A stretch of 64,000 nt of DNA from Gordonia sp. X0973 (GTDB taxonomy: Bacteria > Actinomycetota > Actinomycetes > Mycobacteriales > Mycobacteriaceae): assembly GCF_013348785.1 (NCBI RefSeq), contig NZ_CP054691.1, positions 992,001 through 1,056,000 on the forward strand, in the 5' to 3' direction. The translations under genes were made by a program, and so were the position numbers. Numbering within the stretch: the stretch's first letter is position 1; each line of letters begins with the position of its first letter. The notes beneath the pieces were generated by a model. It had not been told where the DNA came from. It did no database searches and saw only the letters and a program-made list of their open reading frames with translations. Positions 49,104 to 57,881 of the stretch are shown here, piece after piece.

Positions 49104-50105
49104 ATGTACATCGGATGGCGCGAGATCCGTCGATCGGCGGGCAAGTTCGGACTGATGGTCGGCGTGATCGCGCTCTTGGCTTTCCTGGTGGTCATGTTGT
49201 CGGCGTTGACGGCAGGACTGGGGTGGCAATCCTCGTCGGCAGTCCAACGACTGCCGGGCGTCGGACTGATCGTTCAGCGCGACGCCGGGGGGACCCCGGT
49301 CAACCTGGTCGACAGCCGACTCGACGAGACCGTGGTCGCGCAGGTCGGCGAAGCCGACCCGCAGGCGCGACCGTTGGGGATCGCCATGGCGGGACTCTCC
49401 GCTCGGCACCTCGACGCCGCGGTTGCCCTCGTCGGGCGGGAAGGCGCTGCCCCAGGTGTGACGATCAACGCTGCGACCGCCTCGACCCTCGGTGTACGCG
49501 TGGGCGACCCGGTCTCCGTCGGCGGCGTTTCAACGACGGTGACCGCGATCGCCGACACCGCGATGTTCGCGCACGCCCAAGTGGCCGAGGTGCCGATCGC
49601 CGTGTGGCGCGTCGCGGCACATCGCACCGAACCGAGCGCCATGATCCTCACGCGCGAAGTCGGACCGATCTCCGGGGCGTCGACGGCCATCGGGGGGAGC
49701 CGTCTGAACCTGATCCCCGGCTACGCCTCCGAGCACGGCTCGCTGCTGCTTATCCAGGGACTGTTGGTGGTCATCGCGGCGGTCGTCGTGGGGGCCTTCT
49801 TCGCCGTGTGGACCAGTCAGCGGCTGGTCGGCCTCGCCGTCGTACGAGCGATGGGCGCTGGACGCGGGTACCTACTAGCCGACGGACTCGGCCAAGTAGC
49901 GGCAATTCTCGCTGTCGGATTGGTCCTGGGTACCGCCGCTGGCGGAGGGCTCGCCGGCGCCGTCGCGGGCGTGGTGCCGATCTCTCTCACAGCGAGCGGT
50001 GTCGCGCTCCCCGTAGCGATCATGGCTGTCCTCGGACTGGTCGGTGCGTTGCTCGCGCTGCGGCCGTTGACCTCCGTCGACCCTTTGACCGCCCTCAACC
50101 GTTAG
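49104..50105 (+). CDS. ABC transporter permease (FtsX/MacB-like)
   Basis: Permease of 333 aa with the FtsX topology: TM1 at about residues 19-42, a large extracytoplasmic domain (about 43-220), and three TM helices at about 225-325. ATG 49104 is preferred, with GGAGG 5 bases upstream and the family opening MYIGWREIRRS. It is followed by its ATPase and is divergent from a two-component system across 128 bases, which contain GAAG-6-CTTC (49029-49042) near the promoter. Members export peptides, lipids or antibiotics. Confidence 0.9.
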   Translation: MYIGWREIRRSAGKFGLMVGVIALLAFLVVMLSALTAGLGWQSSSAVQRLPGVGLIVQRDAGGTPVNLVDSRLDETVVAQVGEADPQARPLGIAMAGLSARHLDAAVALVGREGAAPGVTINAATASTLGVRVGDPVSVGGVSTTVTAIADTAMFAHAQVAEVPIAVWRVAAHRTEPSAMILTREVGPISGASTAIGGSRLNLIPGYASEHGSLLLIQGLLVVIAAVVVGAFFAVWTSQRLVGLAVVRAMGAGRGYLLADGLGQVAAILAVGLVLGTAAGGGLAGAVAGVVPISLTASGVALPVAIMAVLGLVGALLALRPLTSVDPLTALNR

Positions 50106-50115
50106 GAGCCCAGGA

Positions 50116-50805
50116 ATGAGCCTTTCCTTGTCGAACGTGACCCTCACCTACCCCGACGGCGACGCCGATCGCGTGACCGCCGTCGACGATCTGAGTCTGG
50201 CCGTCCGCCCCGGCCAGGTGATTGCGCTGACCGGACCATCAGGGTGCGGGAAGTCCAGTGCGCTGGCGGTCGCCGGCACACTCATCCGCCCCGACTCCGG
50301 AGATGTTGAGATCGATGGCGTCGACGTCGGCGAATTGGCCTCCCGGGATGCCGCCCGGATACGGCGGGACAAGATCGGCTTCGTCTTTCAGAACGACAAT
50401 CTGCTCCCGGATCTGTCCGTGCTGGAGCAGCTACTGCTCACCGCCCACCTGCGTGGCGAGCGGCCCGCGCGGCATCGCGACGAGGCGATGGGCCTCCTCG
50501 CCGACGTCGGTCTCTCGGGCAGCGAGCACAAACTCCCGCACCAACTCTCCGGCGGTATGCGGCAGCGGGTGAACATCGCCCGCGCGCTGATGGGGCCGCG
50601 CCGGGTGCTGTTGATCGACGAACCGACGTCGGCGCTCGACCAGGCGCGCGGTCGCGCCATCGTCGATCTGATCGTGAGGCTCTCGAAGGTGCGCGACCTG
50701 GCGGCGCTCCTGGTCACCCATGACCTGCAGTCGTTGGACGGCGGCGTCGACGGCGTGGTGCACATGCTCGACGGACGCCTCGTCGACGAGGATCCGGCCG
50801 CCTGA
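50116..50805 (+). CDS. ABC transporter ATP-binding protein (MacB/LolD-like)
   Basis: ATPase subunit of 229 aa. Walker A is GPSGCGKSS (about residues 38-46), the Q-loop is FVFQNDNL, the signature is LSGGMRQR, and Walker B is VLLIDEPTSALD, followed by the switch His in LLVTHDLQS. It pairs with the permease 10 bases upstream. The nearest group is the LolD/MacB type serving FtsX-like permeases. Confidence 0.94.
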   Translation: MSLSLSNVTLTYPDGDADRVTAVDDLSLAVRPGQVIALTGPSGCGKSSALAVAGTLIRPDSGDVEIDGVDVGELASRDAARIRRDKIGFVFQNDNLLPDLSVLEQLLLTAHLRGERPARHRDEAMGLLADVGLSGSEHKLPHQLSGGMRQRVNIARALMGPRRVLLIDEPTSALDQARGRAIVDLIVRLSKVRDLAALLVTHDLQSLDGGVDGVVHMLDGRLVDEDPAA

Positions 50806-50828
50806 TACCCGTGCCGCCAGCGGCCGTG

Positions 50829-51821
50829 TCAGACGTCGATGCGGGCGTATTCGCGCAGCTTCTTGGTGCGGTGGATGCTCTCGATGCGGCGGATCGTGCC
50901 CGACTTGGAGCGCATCACCAGCGAGCGGGTCGTCGCGCCGTTGGCGCGGTAGGAGACGCCGCGCAGCATGTCGCCGTTGGTCACGCCGGTGGCCGCGAAG
51001 AAGGTGTTCTCGCCGCTGACCAGGGTGTCGGTGTCCAACACCTTGTCGAGGTCGTGGCCGGCCGCGATGGCCTTGGCCTTCTCCTCGTCGTTGCGGGGCC
51101 AGAGCTTGCCCTGGATCTCCCCGCCCATGCACTTCATCGCGACGGCGGTGATGATGCCCTCCGGGGTGCCGCCGATGCCCATCAGCAGGTCGACCGAGCT
51201 GGCGTCGTCGGCGGCGGCGATCGCGCCGGCGACGTCGCCGTCGGAGATGAGTCGCACCTTCGCGCCGGCGGCCCGGATCTGCGCGATCAGATCGGCGTGG
51301 CGGGGGCGGTCGAGGACGACGACGGTCAGATCGGCGACCTCGATGCCCTTGGCCTTCGCGACCGACTCGATGTTCCAGCCGACCGGCTTGGTGATGTCGA
51401 TGTGGCCCTTGCCCTCGGGGCCGACGCAGATCTTATCCATGTAGAAGACGGCCGACGGGTCGTACATCGTGCCGCGCTCGGACACCGCGATCACCGCGAT
51501 GGAGTTGGGGCGACCCTCGGCCATGAGGGTGGTGCCGTCGATCGGGTCGACGGCGACATCGCAGTCGGGGCCCTCGCCGTTGCCGACCTCTTCGCCGTTG
51601 TAGAGCATCGGCGCCTCGTCCTTCTCGCCCTCGCCGATGACGACGACGCCGCGCATCGACACGGTCGAGAGCAGTTCGCGCATCGCGTCCACGGCAGCAC
51701 CGTCGCCGCCGTTCTTGTCGCCGCGTCCGGCCCATCGTCCCGCGGCCAGGGCGGCGGCCTCGGTCACGCGGACCAGTTCCATCGCCAGGTTGCGGTCGGG
51801 GGCTTCATGGGTCTCGGACAT
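50829..51821 (-). CDS. glpX: Class II fructose-1,6-bisphosphatase
   Basis: Gluconeogenic phosphatase of 330 aa, the GlpX type used as the essential FBPase in mycobacteria. Metal and substrate motifs include [28 protein letters not shown] and [22 protein letters not shown] lies 9 bases before the ATG. It corresponds to Rv1099c and is divergent from the DUF4245 gene as Rv1099c is from Rv1100. A long palindrome lies about 100 bases upstream. Confidence 0.96.
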   Translation of the reverse strand: MSETHEAPDRNLAMELVRVTEAAALAAGRWAGRGDKNGGDGAAVDAMRELLSTVSMRGVVVIGEGEKDEAPMLYNGEEVGNGEGPDCDVAVDPIDGTTLMAEGRPNSIAVIAVSERGTMYDPSAVFYMDKICVGPEGKGHIDITKPVGWNIESVAKAKGIEVADLTVVVLDRPRHADLIAQIRAAGAKVRLISDGDVAGAIAAADDASSVDLLMGIGGTPEGIITAVAMKCMGGEIQGKLWPRNDEEKAKAIAAGHDLDKVLDTDTLVSGENTFFAATGVTNGDMLRGVSYRANGATTRSLVMRSKSGTIRRIESIHRTKKLREYARIDV

Positions 51822-51921
51822 GTGGGTGCCTCTCCTGAGTCGAGCTTCGTCGGGCCCGACTGTGCCGCCGGGTGGTCGGTTGGTGTTGGGTCTATCTTTT
51901 CACGGCGTCCGCTACCGCTTT

Positions 51922-51957
51922 TCACAACTCCTACTGTTGCAACGGTAGGAGTTGTGA
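51922..51957. promoter_or_regulatory. Long palindrome between glpX and DUF4245 gene
   Basis: TCACAACTCCTAC and GTAGGAGTTGTGA, a perfect 13-bp inverted repeat with a 10-base centre that is itself nearly symmetric (GTTGCAAC). It lies between divergent genes where no terminator is needed, so an operator or a leader-RNA hairpin is more likely. Confidence 0.6.
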
Positions 51958-52002
51958 GAACCGGTAGCCGACGTGGCCGATCCGGCTGGGATACTGGGGG
52001 TC

Positions 52003-52605
52003 ATGGCGCCGAAACCGCGAATCCTCAACGACAGCCGCGACATGATCTGGACGCTGCTGGCCCTGCTGGTGCTGGTCGCACTCGTGGTGGTCTCGTCGCG
52101 GAACTGCTCGGTGGGGCTGCACGGCAATGCCTCCGACGACAAGATCCCACCCTTCGACACCCATGCCGCGCTGCAGGCCGATGCCGCGACGATGGGCTTC
52201 CCGATCCGCCAGCCCCTATTGCCGGCCGATTGGAAACCGAATTCGGGGACGTCCGCGAACGTCGGCGCGACGCGGGTCAGCACCGTCGGGTGGATCACCC
52301 CGAGCGGCTACTACCTGGGACTCTCGCAGACCAATGCCACCGAGGAAGCGCTGCTCCCGACGTTGAGCCCGGACCCGGACAAGGAGGGCACGCTCTCCGG
52401 CACCGGCACCCGCGAGATCGAGGGAACCCGCTGGGTCACCTACGTCGCCGGTGACCGCCTCGCCCCGGACAAGGGGGTGCGCAAGGTCTGGGTCGCCAAC
52501 CTCGGCGACGTGCGGATCGGATTGACCGGCAAGTCCGACGACGCGGACTTCACCACGCTGGCGCGCTCGGTGGTCCAGGCCAAGCCGCTGCCGTCGCGGC
52601 GGTAG
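52003..52605 (+). CDS. DUF4245 membrane-anchored protein
   Basis: Protein of 200 aa with one membrane helix at about residues 15-33 and an extracytoplasmic domain of about 160 residues (DUF4245). It corresponds to Rv1100. The ATG is chosen with GATACT 7 bases before it. No enzyme motif is visible; function unknown. It is convergent with xseB. Confidence 0.88.
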   Translation: MAPKPRILNDSRDMIWTLLALLVLVALVVVSSRNCSVGLHGNASDDKIPPFDTHAALQADAATMGFPIRQPLLPADWKPNSGTSANVGATRVSTVGWITPSGYYLGLSQTNATEEALLPTLSPDPDKEGTLSGTGTREIEGTRWVTYVAGDRLAPDKGVRKVWVANLGDVRIGLTGKSDDADFTTLARSVVQAKPLPSRR

Positions 52606-52617
52606 GCCGGATCGCCG

Positions 52618-52842
52618 CTACTCGTCCTCGTCGTTGAGCACTGCCTCGATGCGCTCGCGCGCGCCCGCAAGATGTTCCTCGCAGCGATTCGCCAGCGCCT
52701 CGCCGCGTTCCCACAGCTTCACCGAGGTGTCGAGGTCCAGGCCGCCCTGCTCCAACGCGCCGACGACCTCGACGAGTTCGTCGCGCGCCTGCTCGTAGCC
52801 CAGTTCGGCGACCGGGGTCCACGACGACGGGTCGATGCTCAC
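52618..52842 (-). CDS. xseB: Exodeoxyribonuclease VII small subunit
   Basis: Small subunit of exonuclease VII, 74 aa, predicted as two long helices with the family phrase [34 protein letters not shown]. It starts with GTG overlapping the xseA stop (GTGA), so the subunits are translationally coupled. Corresponds to Rv1107c. Confidence 0.93.
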   Translation of the reverse strand: MSIDPSSWTPVAELGYEQARDELVEVVGALEQGGLDLDTSVKLWERGEALANRCEEHLAGARERIEAVLNDEDE

Positions 52843-54068
52843 GGCTTCTCCTCCTGATCGGTGACCTGTGCGCGCACCGCGCCGTCGGCGACGCGGATCC
52901 GCAGCCGCGCGCCGGCCGGCAGGTCGTCGAGCTTTCCGGCGACGCGCGAACCGTCGTCGAGATTCTGCACGATCGCGTAGCCGCGGGCCAGTGTCTGCGC
53001 CGGCCCCAAGGTGGCCAGACGGGCGGCGAGGTGCTCGTGGCGGTGCCGTTGGGTCTCGACGAGACGACTGATCTCGCGGCGCGCGTCGGCCCGATGCCGC
53101 TGCACGGCACTCGCATGGGCGTCGACGATCCGCAGCGGATCGGCCAGCACCGGTCGTGCGCGCAGGCCGTCGACGATGTGGGATTCCCGCTGTACCCAGT
53201 TGCGCAGGGCGCCGGCGCTGCGTCGGCGCATCGTCGCGATACCGGCCAGCTCGGCCTCGACGTCGGGCACCACGCGCTTGGCGGCGTCGGTGGGGGTGGC
53301 GGCGCGCAGGTCGGCGACGAGGTCGAGCAGCGGGGTGTCCGGCTCGTGGCCGATGGCGCTGATCACCGGGGTGGCGCAGGCGGCGACGGCGCGCAGCAGC
53401 TGTTCGTCGGAGAAGGGCAGCAGGTCCTCGACGCTGCCGCCGCCGCGCGCGATGACGATGACGTCGATCTCGGGATCGTCGTCGAGGATCTTCAGCTCGC
53501 CAAGGATGCGCGGCACCGCCGACGGTCCCTGAACGGGGGCGTCGCGCACGGTGATCCGCACCGCGGGCCAGCGCGACTGGGCGACGGATACGACGTCGCG
53601 ACTGGCGGCGGAGGCGCGCCCGCTGATCAGGCCGACGCCGCGCGGCAGGAAGGGCAGCGGCCGTTTGAGGCGCGGGTCGAAGAGTCCCTCGGCGGCCAGC
53701 AGTTGGCGCAACTTCTCGATCCGGGCCAGCAGTTCGCCGATGCCGACGGCACGGATCTCGGTGACGCGCAGCGAGAGGGTGCCGCGGCCGGTGTAGAAGG
53801 ACGGGCGGCCGCACAGGACGACGCGCGTGCCGTCGGCGAGGGGGACCGGGGATCGGTCGATGACCTCGGGCGGGCAGGTGACCGTCAACGACATGTCCGC
53901 GGCCGGATCGCGCAGCGTGATGAACGCTGTGCGGGTGCCCGGCCGTCGAGACAACTGGGTGATCTGTCCTTCCACCCAGATCTGGCCGAGCCGATGGATC
54001 CAGTCGGCGATCTTGGCGTTGACCGTGCGGACCGGCCAGGGCTCGTCGGCGGAATTGGCTGCGGTCAC
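52839..54068 (-). CDS. xseA: Exodeoxyribonuclease VII large subunit
   Basis: Catalytic subunit of exonuclease VII, degrading single-stranded DNA from both ends; 409 aa. An N-terminal OB-fold (about residues 10-105) with [18 protein letters not shown] is followed by the core with [29 protein letters not shown] and a long Arg-rich helical region. The GTG start gives the family N-terminus. Corresponds to Rv1108c. Confidence 0.95.
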   Translation of the reverse strand: MTAANSADEPWPVRTVNAKIADWIHRLGQIWVEGQITQLSRRPGTRTAFITLRDPAADMSLTVTCPPEVIDRSPVPLADGTRVVLCGRPSFYTGRGTLSLRVTEIRAVGIGELLARIEKLRQLLAAEGLFDPRLKRPLPFLPRGVGLISGRASAASRDVVSVAQSRWPAVRITVRDAPVQGPSAVPRILGELKILDDDPEIDVIVIARGGGSVEDLLPFSDEQLLRAVAACATPVISAIGHEPDTPLLDLVADLRAATPTDAAKRVVPDVEAELAGIATMRRRSAGALRNWVQRESHIVDGLRARPVLADPLRIVDAHASAVQRHRADARREISRLVETQRHRHEHLAARLATLGPAQTLARGYAIVQNLDDGSRVAGKLDDLPAGARLRIRVADGAVRAQVTDQEEKP

Positions 54069-54081
54069 CGCGAGTGGCAGC

Positions 54082-54801
54082 CTAGCGGTCCGACTTCGCG
54101 GCGATGCGGTTCTCCAGCATCGTCAAGAAGGGGGTCCGATTGCGGCTGTCGCGCTCGTAGTCGGCGAGGATGCGCAGATCGTCGACGTCGACGCTGCGGA
54201 TCTTAGCGCGCAGCTGGGCCAGCGTCAGGTTGTCGTAGTCGAGGAACTCGGCGACCTCCGGTGCCGGGATCTTCGACTTCTTCGGCTCGGCGGCGCGCGC
54301 CGGGGGGTCGGTGACCTCGGGAACCGAGCTGTAGAGCGCGAACCGCCCGGTGCTCGCCTCGGCGACCGGAGACCCCGCGTCCGCGGCGGGTGCCGCCTTC
54401 TTCGCCGCCGTTTTCTTAGCCGGGGCCTTCTTGGCTGCGACTTTTTTCGCGGCGGCCTTCTTGGCGGGTGCCTTCTTCGCCGGAGTGGTGGTCGCGGCGG
54501 GCGCGGGTGCCGGTTTTGCGGGGGCGGGCGGCGGCGGGGTAGCCGGAGCCGACTCCTCGTCCTCGTCGAAGACGGCCCACGCGGGCTGCTCCTCGGGCTT
54601 GTCGAAGAGGCCGTCGAGTACGGCGTCCCCCTTGATGGCCAACTCGGCGATGTTCTGCTGCAGTCGCATGCCCGCCTGGACGGCGCTGCTCACCGCGGTC
54701 ATCGGCATGGTCACGAGCTGGGTGGGGAGCCTGCGCGTCTCTTCCAGAGCGGTCACGATCAGGCCGGCCGCGAGGCGCGCGGAGTACGGGCGATGCTTCA
54801 T
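54082..54801 (-). CDS. Lipid droplet-associated protein (Rv1109c-like)
   Basis: Protein of 239 aa. The N-terminus (about residues 1-60) is an amphipathic, Ala/Leu-rich region without charge clusters, as expected for lipid-droplet targeting. The middle contains an Ala-Lys-Lys repeat tract (about residues 107-140) with a histone-H1-like character, and the C-terminus has a globular acidic-basic region ([29 protein letters not shown]) like SAP or HeH modules. Position matches Rv1109c next to xseA and ispH. Likely coats triacylglycerol droplets and may touch DNA; the latter is inference. Confidence 0.83.
   Translation of the reverse strand: MKHRPYSARLAAGLIVTALEETRRLPTQLVTMPMTAVSSAVQAGMRLQQNIAELAIKGDAVLDGLFDKPEEQPAWAVFDEDEESAPATPPPPAPAKPAPAPAATTTPAKKAPAKKAAAKKVAAKKAPAKKTAAKKAAPAADAGSPVAEASTGRFALYSSVPEVTDPPARAAEPKKSKIPAPEVAEFLDYDNLTLAQLRAKIRSVDVDDLRILADYERDSRNRTPFLTMLENRIAAKSDR
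54390..54490. repeat. Ala-Lys-Lys coding repeat
   Basis: Imperfect tandem of Ala/Pro/Thr-Lys-Lys codon units, about eight copies, within the lipid-droplet protein gene. Copy number may vary between strains. Confidence 0.7.
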
Positions 54802-54873
54802 GCCCTCAACTGTGCCATATCACGCGTGCCAGCCGTTTAGCCACCGGCGTCGGAAGTCCGTACCCTAGAGGTC

Positions 54874-55824
54874 ATGTCATCCAAGCGCGTCCTGCTGGCC
54901 GAACCCCGCGGCTACTGTGCCGGAGTCGACCGGGCGGTCGAGACGGTGGAGCGGGCCCTCGACAAGCACGGTGCCCCGGTCTACGTCCGCAAGGAGATCG
55001 TGCACAACCGGCACGTCGTCGACACGCTGTCGGAGCGCGGGGCGGTCTTCGTCGGGGAGACCGACGAGGTGCCCGAGGGGGCCATCGTCGTGTTCTCGGC
55101 GCACGGGGTGTCCCCGGCCGTCCACGAGTCGGCGCAGCAGCGGAATCTGATGACGATCGACGCGACCTGCCCGCTGGTCACCAAGGTGCACCAGGAGGCC
55201 AAGCGCTTCGCCCGCGACGACTACGACATCCTGCTGATCGGCCACGAGGGCCACGAGGAGGTCGAGGGCACCTCCGGCGAGGCACCCGAGCACATCCAGA
55301 TCGTCGACGGTCCGGACCACGTCGAGGACGTGACCGTGCGCGACGGGAGGCCCGTCGTGTGGCTGTCACAGACGACGCTGTCGGTCGACGAGACGATGGA
55401 GACGGTCAAACGACTGCGCGAGAAGTTCCCGCAGCTGCAGGATCCGCCCAGCGACGACATCTGCTACGCCACCCAGAACCGCCAGGTCGCGGTGAAGGCG
55501 ATGGCCAAGCACTGTGAACTCGTCATCGTCGTCGGGTCGAAGAACTCGTCGAACTCGGTGCGCCTCGTCGAGGTCGCGCTGCAGGCCGGCGCCTCGAACG
55601 CCTACCTCGTCGACTACGCCCGCGAGATCGATCCGCAGTGGCTCGAGGGTGTTTCGACGGTGGGCGTGACGTCGGGGGCATCGGTGCCCGAGGTGCTGGT
55701 CCGCGGCGTGCTGGACTTCCTGTCCGAGTACGGCTACGACTCGGTGGAGACGATCAACACCGCCGAGGAGACGCTGACCTTCGCGCTGCCCCGCGAGCTG
55801 CGCCCGTCGCGCACTGCGAAGTAG
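54874..55824 (+). CDS. ispH: 4-hydroxy-3-methylbut-2-enyl diphosphate reductase
   Basis: Last enzyme of the MEP isoprenoid pathway, a [4Fe-4S] protein of 316 aa. The three cluster cysteines are in [10 protein letters not shown] (Cys15), [11 protein letters not shown] and [11 protein letters not shown]; the catalytic Glu region SHHGVSP appears as SAHGVSP. TACCCT at 54861-54866 lies 7 bases before the ATG. It corresponds to Rv1110 (lytB2), beside Rv1109c. Confidence 0.97.
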   Translation: MSSKRVLLAEPRGYCAGVDRAVETVERALDKHGAPVYVRKEIVHNRHVVDTLSERGAVFVGETDEVPEGAIVVFSAHGVSPAVHESAQQRNLMTIDATCPLVTKVHQEAKRFARDDYDILLIGHEGHEEVEGTSGEAPEHIQIVDGPDHVEDVTVRDGRPVVWLSQTTLSVDETMETVKRLREKFPQLQDPPSDDICYATQNRQVAVKAMAKHCELVIVVGSKNSSNSVRLVEVALQAGASNAYLVDYAREIDPQWLEGVSTVGVTSGASVPEVLVRGVLDFLSEYGYDSVETINTAEETLTFALPRELRPSRTAK

Positions 55825-55830
55825 GGCCCG

Positions 55831-56220
55831 CTACCTCGGCGCAACGACGCGAATGCCCGCGTCGGTGGCCGCACGTGTGAGTTCGCCGTCGTAGGTCGCG
55901 ATCTCGTCGACTCCCAATCGCAGTGCCGTGGCCAGGTGGATGGCGTCGTTGGAGCGCAGCGGCGAGTGCGTGCCGGCCGCCATCAGATCGCCTCGCGTGA
56001 TGTCGACGAGAACTGTCGCATCGAGCACGGTCGTGATCGCTTCGGCGGTGACCACCGACGGGTGACGACCCGAAGCGCAGTGCAACTCGGTGTGCAGTAG
56101 CCACGATGCGACCAGCCGGCGATCGGGATGTTCGGCGAGCTCGTCGGCAATGGCCTGAGATTCGGTTTCCTCGACGATCAGCTTCATCGCCGCCGACGTG
56201 TCGAGATAGGTAGTCACCAT
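55831..56220 (-). CDS. vapC: PIN-domain toxin (VapC type)
   Basis: PIN ribonuclease of 129 aa. Acids in order: Asp in TYLDTSAAMK, Glu in LLHTELHC, Asp in SNDAIHLATAL, Asp in IATYDGEL. All four are present, so it should be active. It overlaps the antitoxin gene by seven bases. It stands between ispH and the ESX locus, a likely insertion boundary. Confidence 0.9.
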   Translation of the reverse strand: MVTTYLDTSAAMKLIVEETESQAIADELAEHPDRRLVASWLLHTELHCASGRHPSVVTAEAITTVLDATVLVDITRGDLMAAGTHSPLRSNDAIHLATALRLGVDEIATYDGELTRAATDAGIRVVAPR

Positions 56221-56480
56221 CGGCCGCGGGTGTCGGAGATGATAGCGGCCGTCGTGACCGGCGACGTGCGACGGCGAATGGTCCCGACTGCGGACACCGG
56301 GAGGCGGGCCGGGCGCGCCTCGCCTCGTGCGATCGCCGCGTCGAGGGCATCGCCACCAGCCGGTACGAGCAGCGCGGTCGGGTGACCGTTGTTGGTGACC
56401 TGCAGGGTTTCACCCGACGCAACGCGGCGAAGGATCTCGGCGCTCTGGTTACGCATCTCGCGGTGGGTGATCGACTCCAT
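56214..56480 (-). CDS. vapB: Phd-type antitoxin
   Basis: Antitoxin of 88 aa with the Phd/YefM fold (HREMRNQSAEILRRVASGET, then VTNNGHPTALLVP) and a basic-acidic tail. ATG 56480 is chosen because TACGAT (56488-56493) lies 7 bases upstream. GTAGCAC occurs twice there (56481-56487 and 56491-56497), which may be its operator. Confidence 0.85.
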   Translation of the reverse strand: MESITHREMRNQSAEILRRVASGETLQVTNNGHPTALLVPAGGDALDAAIARGEARPARLPVSAVGTIRRRTSPVTTAAIISDTRGRW

Positions 56481-56497
56481 GTAGCACATCGTAGCAC
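56481..56497. promoter_or_regulatory. Direct-repeat operator of the second TA pair
   Basis: Two copies of GTAGCAC with 10-bp spacing, that is one helical turn, covering the predicted leftward -10 TACGAT and reaching the start codon. Confidence 0.5.
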
Positions 56498-56507
56498 TCG
56501 CTTGAGG

Positions 56508-57881
56508 TCACAGTCCGTCGTCGGGCATCGCCACCATCCGGTGGCGCGGTTTCCGGAAGGCGATGACCGCGCCGAGTAGGACGGCCAAGCCGAAGGCGCC
56601 GCCGATCGCGGCGATCCGAGGCGTGAGGTCGGGATCGGGTGCGGGCGGTGCCGGTCGGAACCGGATCGACGACGGGGAGTCGTCGGCCACGCCGGTGACC
56701 GTCAACGCCGCCAGCGGGTCGACCACCCCGCACCCGGTCCGCGCGTCCGGGGCGGTACCGCGACCGATGGCCGTCGCGGTGATCCGACGCATCACGGCGC
56801 GGGCGTCGAGATCGGGGAAGCGCGACCGCACCAGGGCGACCGTGGCCGTGACATAGGCGGCGGCGAAACTGGTGCCGCTGACCGGGACGGCGCCCTGCGC
56901 GCCGGAGAGTCCGCTGACCAGCCCCGATTGGCCGGGACGCGGGTCCAGACTGGTCAAATCGGTGCCCGGGGCCGCCACGCTCACCCACGGGCCGCCCAGG
57001 CTGAACCCCGACGGCTTGCCGTCGAGCGAATCGACGGCCCCGACGGTGAGCACGTAGTCGGAGAACCAGGCCGGCGTGGCGACGGTGCGCACCGCCGACC
57101 ACTGCTGTCGCGCCGCGGCGGGTGGATTCTGCTCGCGGCACCCGCCGTCGGAGGAGACGTTTCCGGCCGCCACCACGACGACCACGTCCCGGTCCACCGC
57201 GTGGCGCAGGGCCACACCCAGCTCGCCGTCGTGCAATGCACTCGCCGCGGCGGCCGGGGCGCACGCGACCTCGGAGATGTTGACGACGGTGGCGCCGAGC
57301 CGGACGGCCCGCATGACCGCGGCGGCCAGTCCGGCGACCGTCCCGTAGCCGCCGCCGACGACGGGCTGTTCCTCCTGGTCACCGCTGCGCTGCCGCGGTG
57401 CGAAGGCGGCACTGGATTGTCGGATGGAGATGAGTGAGACGTCGGGCGCCAACCCGGTGAAATCGTCGGTGGCGCTCGGCCGTGCCGCGATGAGCCCGGC
57501 GACCAGCGTGCCGTGTGCGTCGCAATCGGTGCGTCCGCTGCCACCGGTGACGAAGTCGCCTCCGTCCAGCACGGCGGGCAGTCGCGGATGTGGGCTGACA
57601 CCGGTGTCGATGACGGCGACCCGTTGCCCGCGCCCGGTGCTGATCCGGTGCAGGCGGTCGACTTCGAGTTGGGCATGGACCGCACGCGTCGCCGACGTCG
57701 TGCGGCTCGTGGCGATCGGCACCGCACACTTGGTGCGCTGTTCGGCGGTGCCGGCCGGCACCGAGTCGGACGGGGGAGCGGTCTGCGCGACCTGCGGCGG
57801 ACGGACCGCGACGGCCGGTCCGCCCGACAGTGCCGCGACGAGGATCGCACCCGCGGCGACGCAGGCCCGCACGGCCTTCAC
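56508..57881 (-). CDS. mycP: Mycosin, type VII secretion subtilisin protease
   Basis: Membrane-anchored subtilisin of ESX systems, 457 aa. A signal peptide (residues 1-25) is followed by the S8 domain with catalytic Asp92 (AVIDTGVS), His123 (DAHGTLVAG), oxyanion Asn241 and Ser338 (VSGTSFAAAY). A TM helix near residues 420-442 (GGAFGLAVLLGAVIAF) anchors it. The GTG start overlaps the eccD stop (GTGA). Mycosins are needed for ESX complex stability. The arrangement with eccD and divergent eccC fits ESX-4. Confidence 0.94.
   Translation of the reverse strand: MKAVRACVAAGAILVAALSGGPAVAVRPPQVAQTAPPSDSVPAGTAEQRTKCAVPIATSRTTSATRAVHAQLEVDRLHRISTGRGQRVAVIDTGVSPHPRLPAVLDGGDFVTGGSGRTDCDAHGTLVAGLIAARPSATDDFTGLAPDVSLISIRQSSAAFAPRQRSGDQEEQPVVGGGYGTVAGLAAAVMRAVRLGATVVNISEVACAPAAAASALHDGELGVALRHAVDRDVVVVVAAGNVSSDGGCREQNPPAAARQQWSAVRTVATPAWFSDYVLTVGAVDSLDGKPSGFSLGGPWVSVAAPGTDLTSLDPRPGQSGLVSGLSGAQGAVPVSGTSFAAAYVTATVALVRSRFPDLDARAVMRRITATAIGRGTAPDARTGCGVVDPLAALTVTGVADDSPSSIRFRPAPPAPDPDLTPRIAAIGGAFGLAVLLGAVIAFRKPRHRMVAMPDDGL

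Noticed and set aside
54390..54490. Repeat tract considered as a CRISPR or mobile repeat
   Set aside because: The units are codons of an Ala-Lys-Lys protein repeat inside an intact gene, with no spacers.
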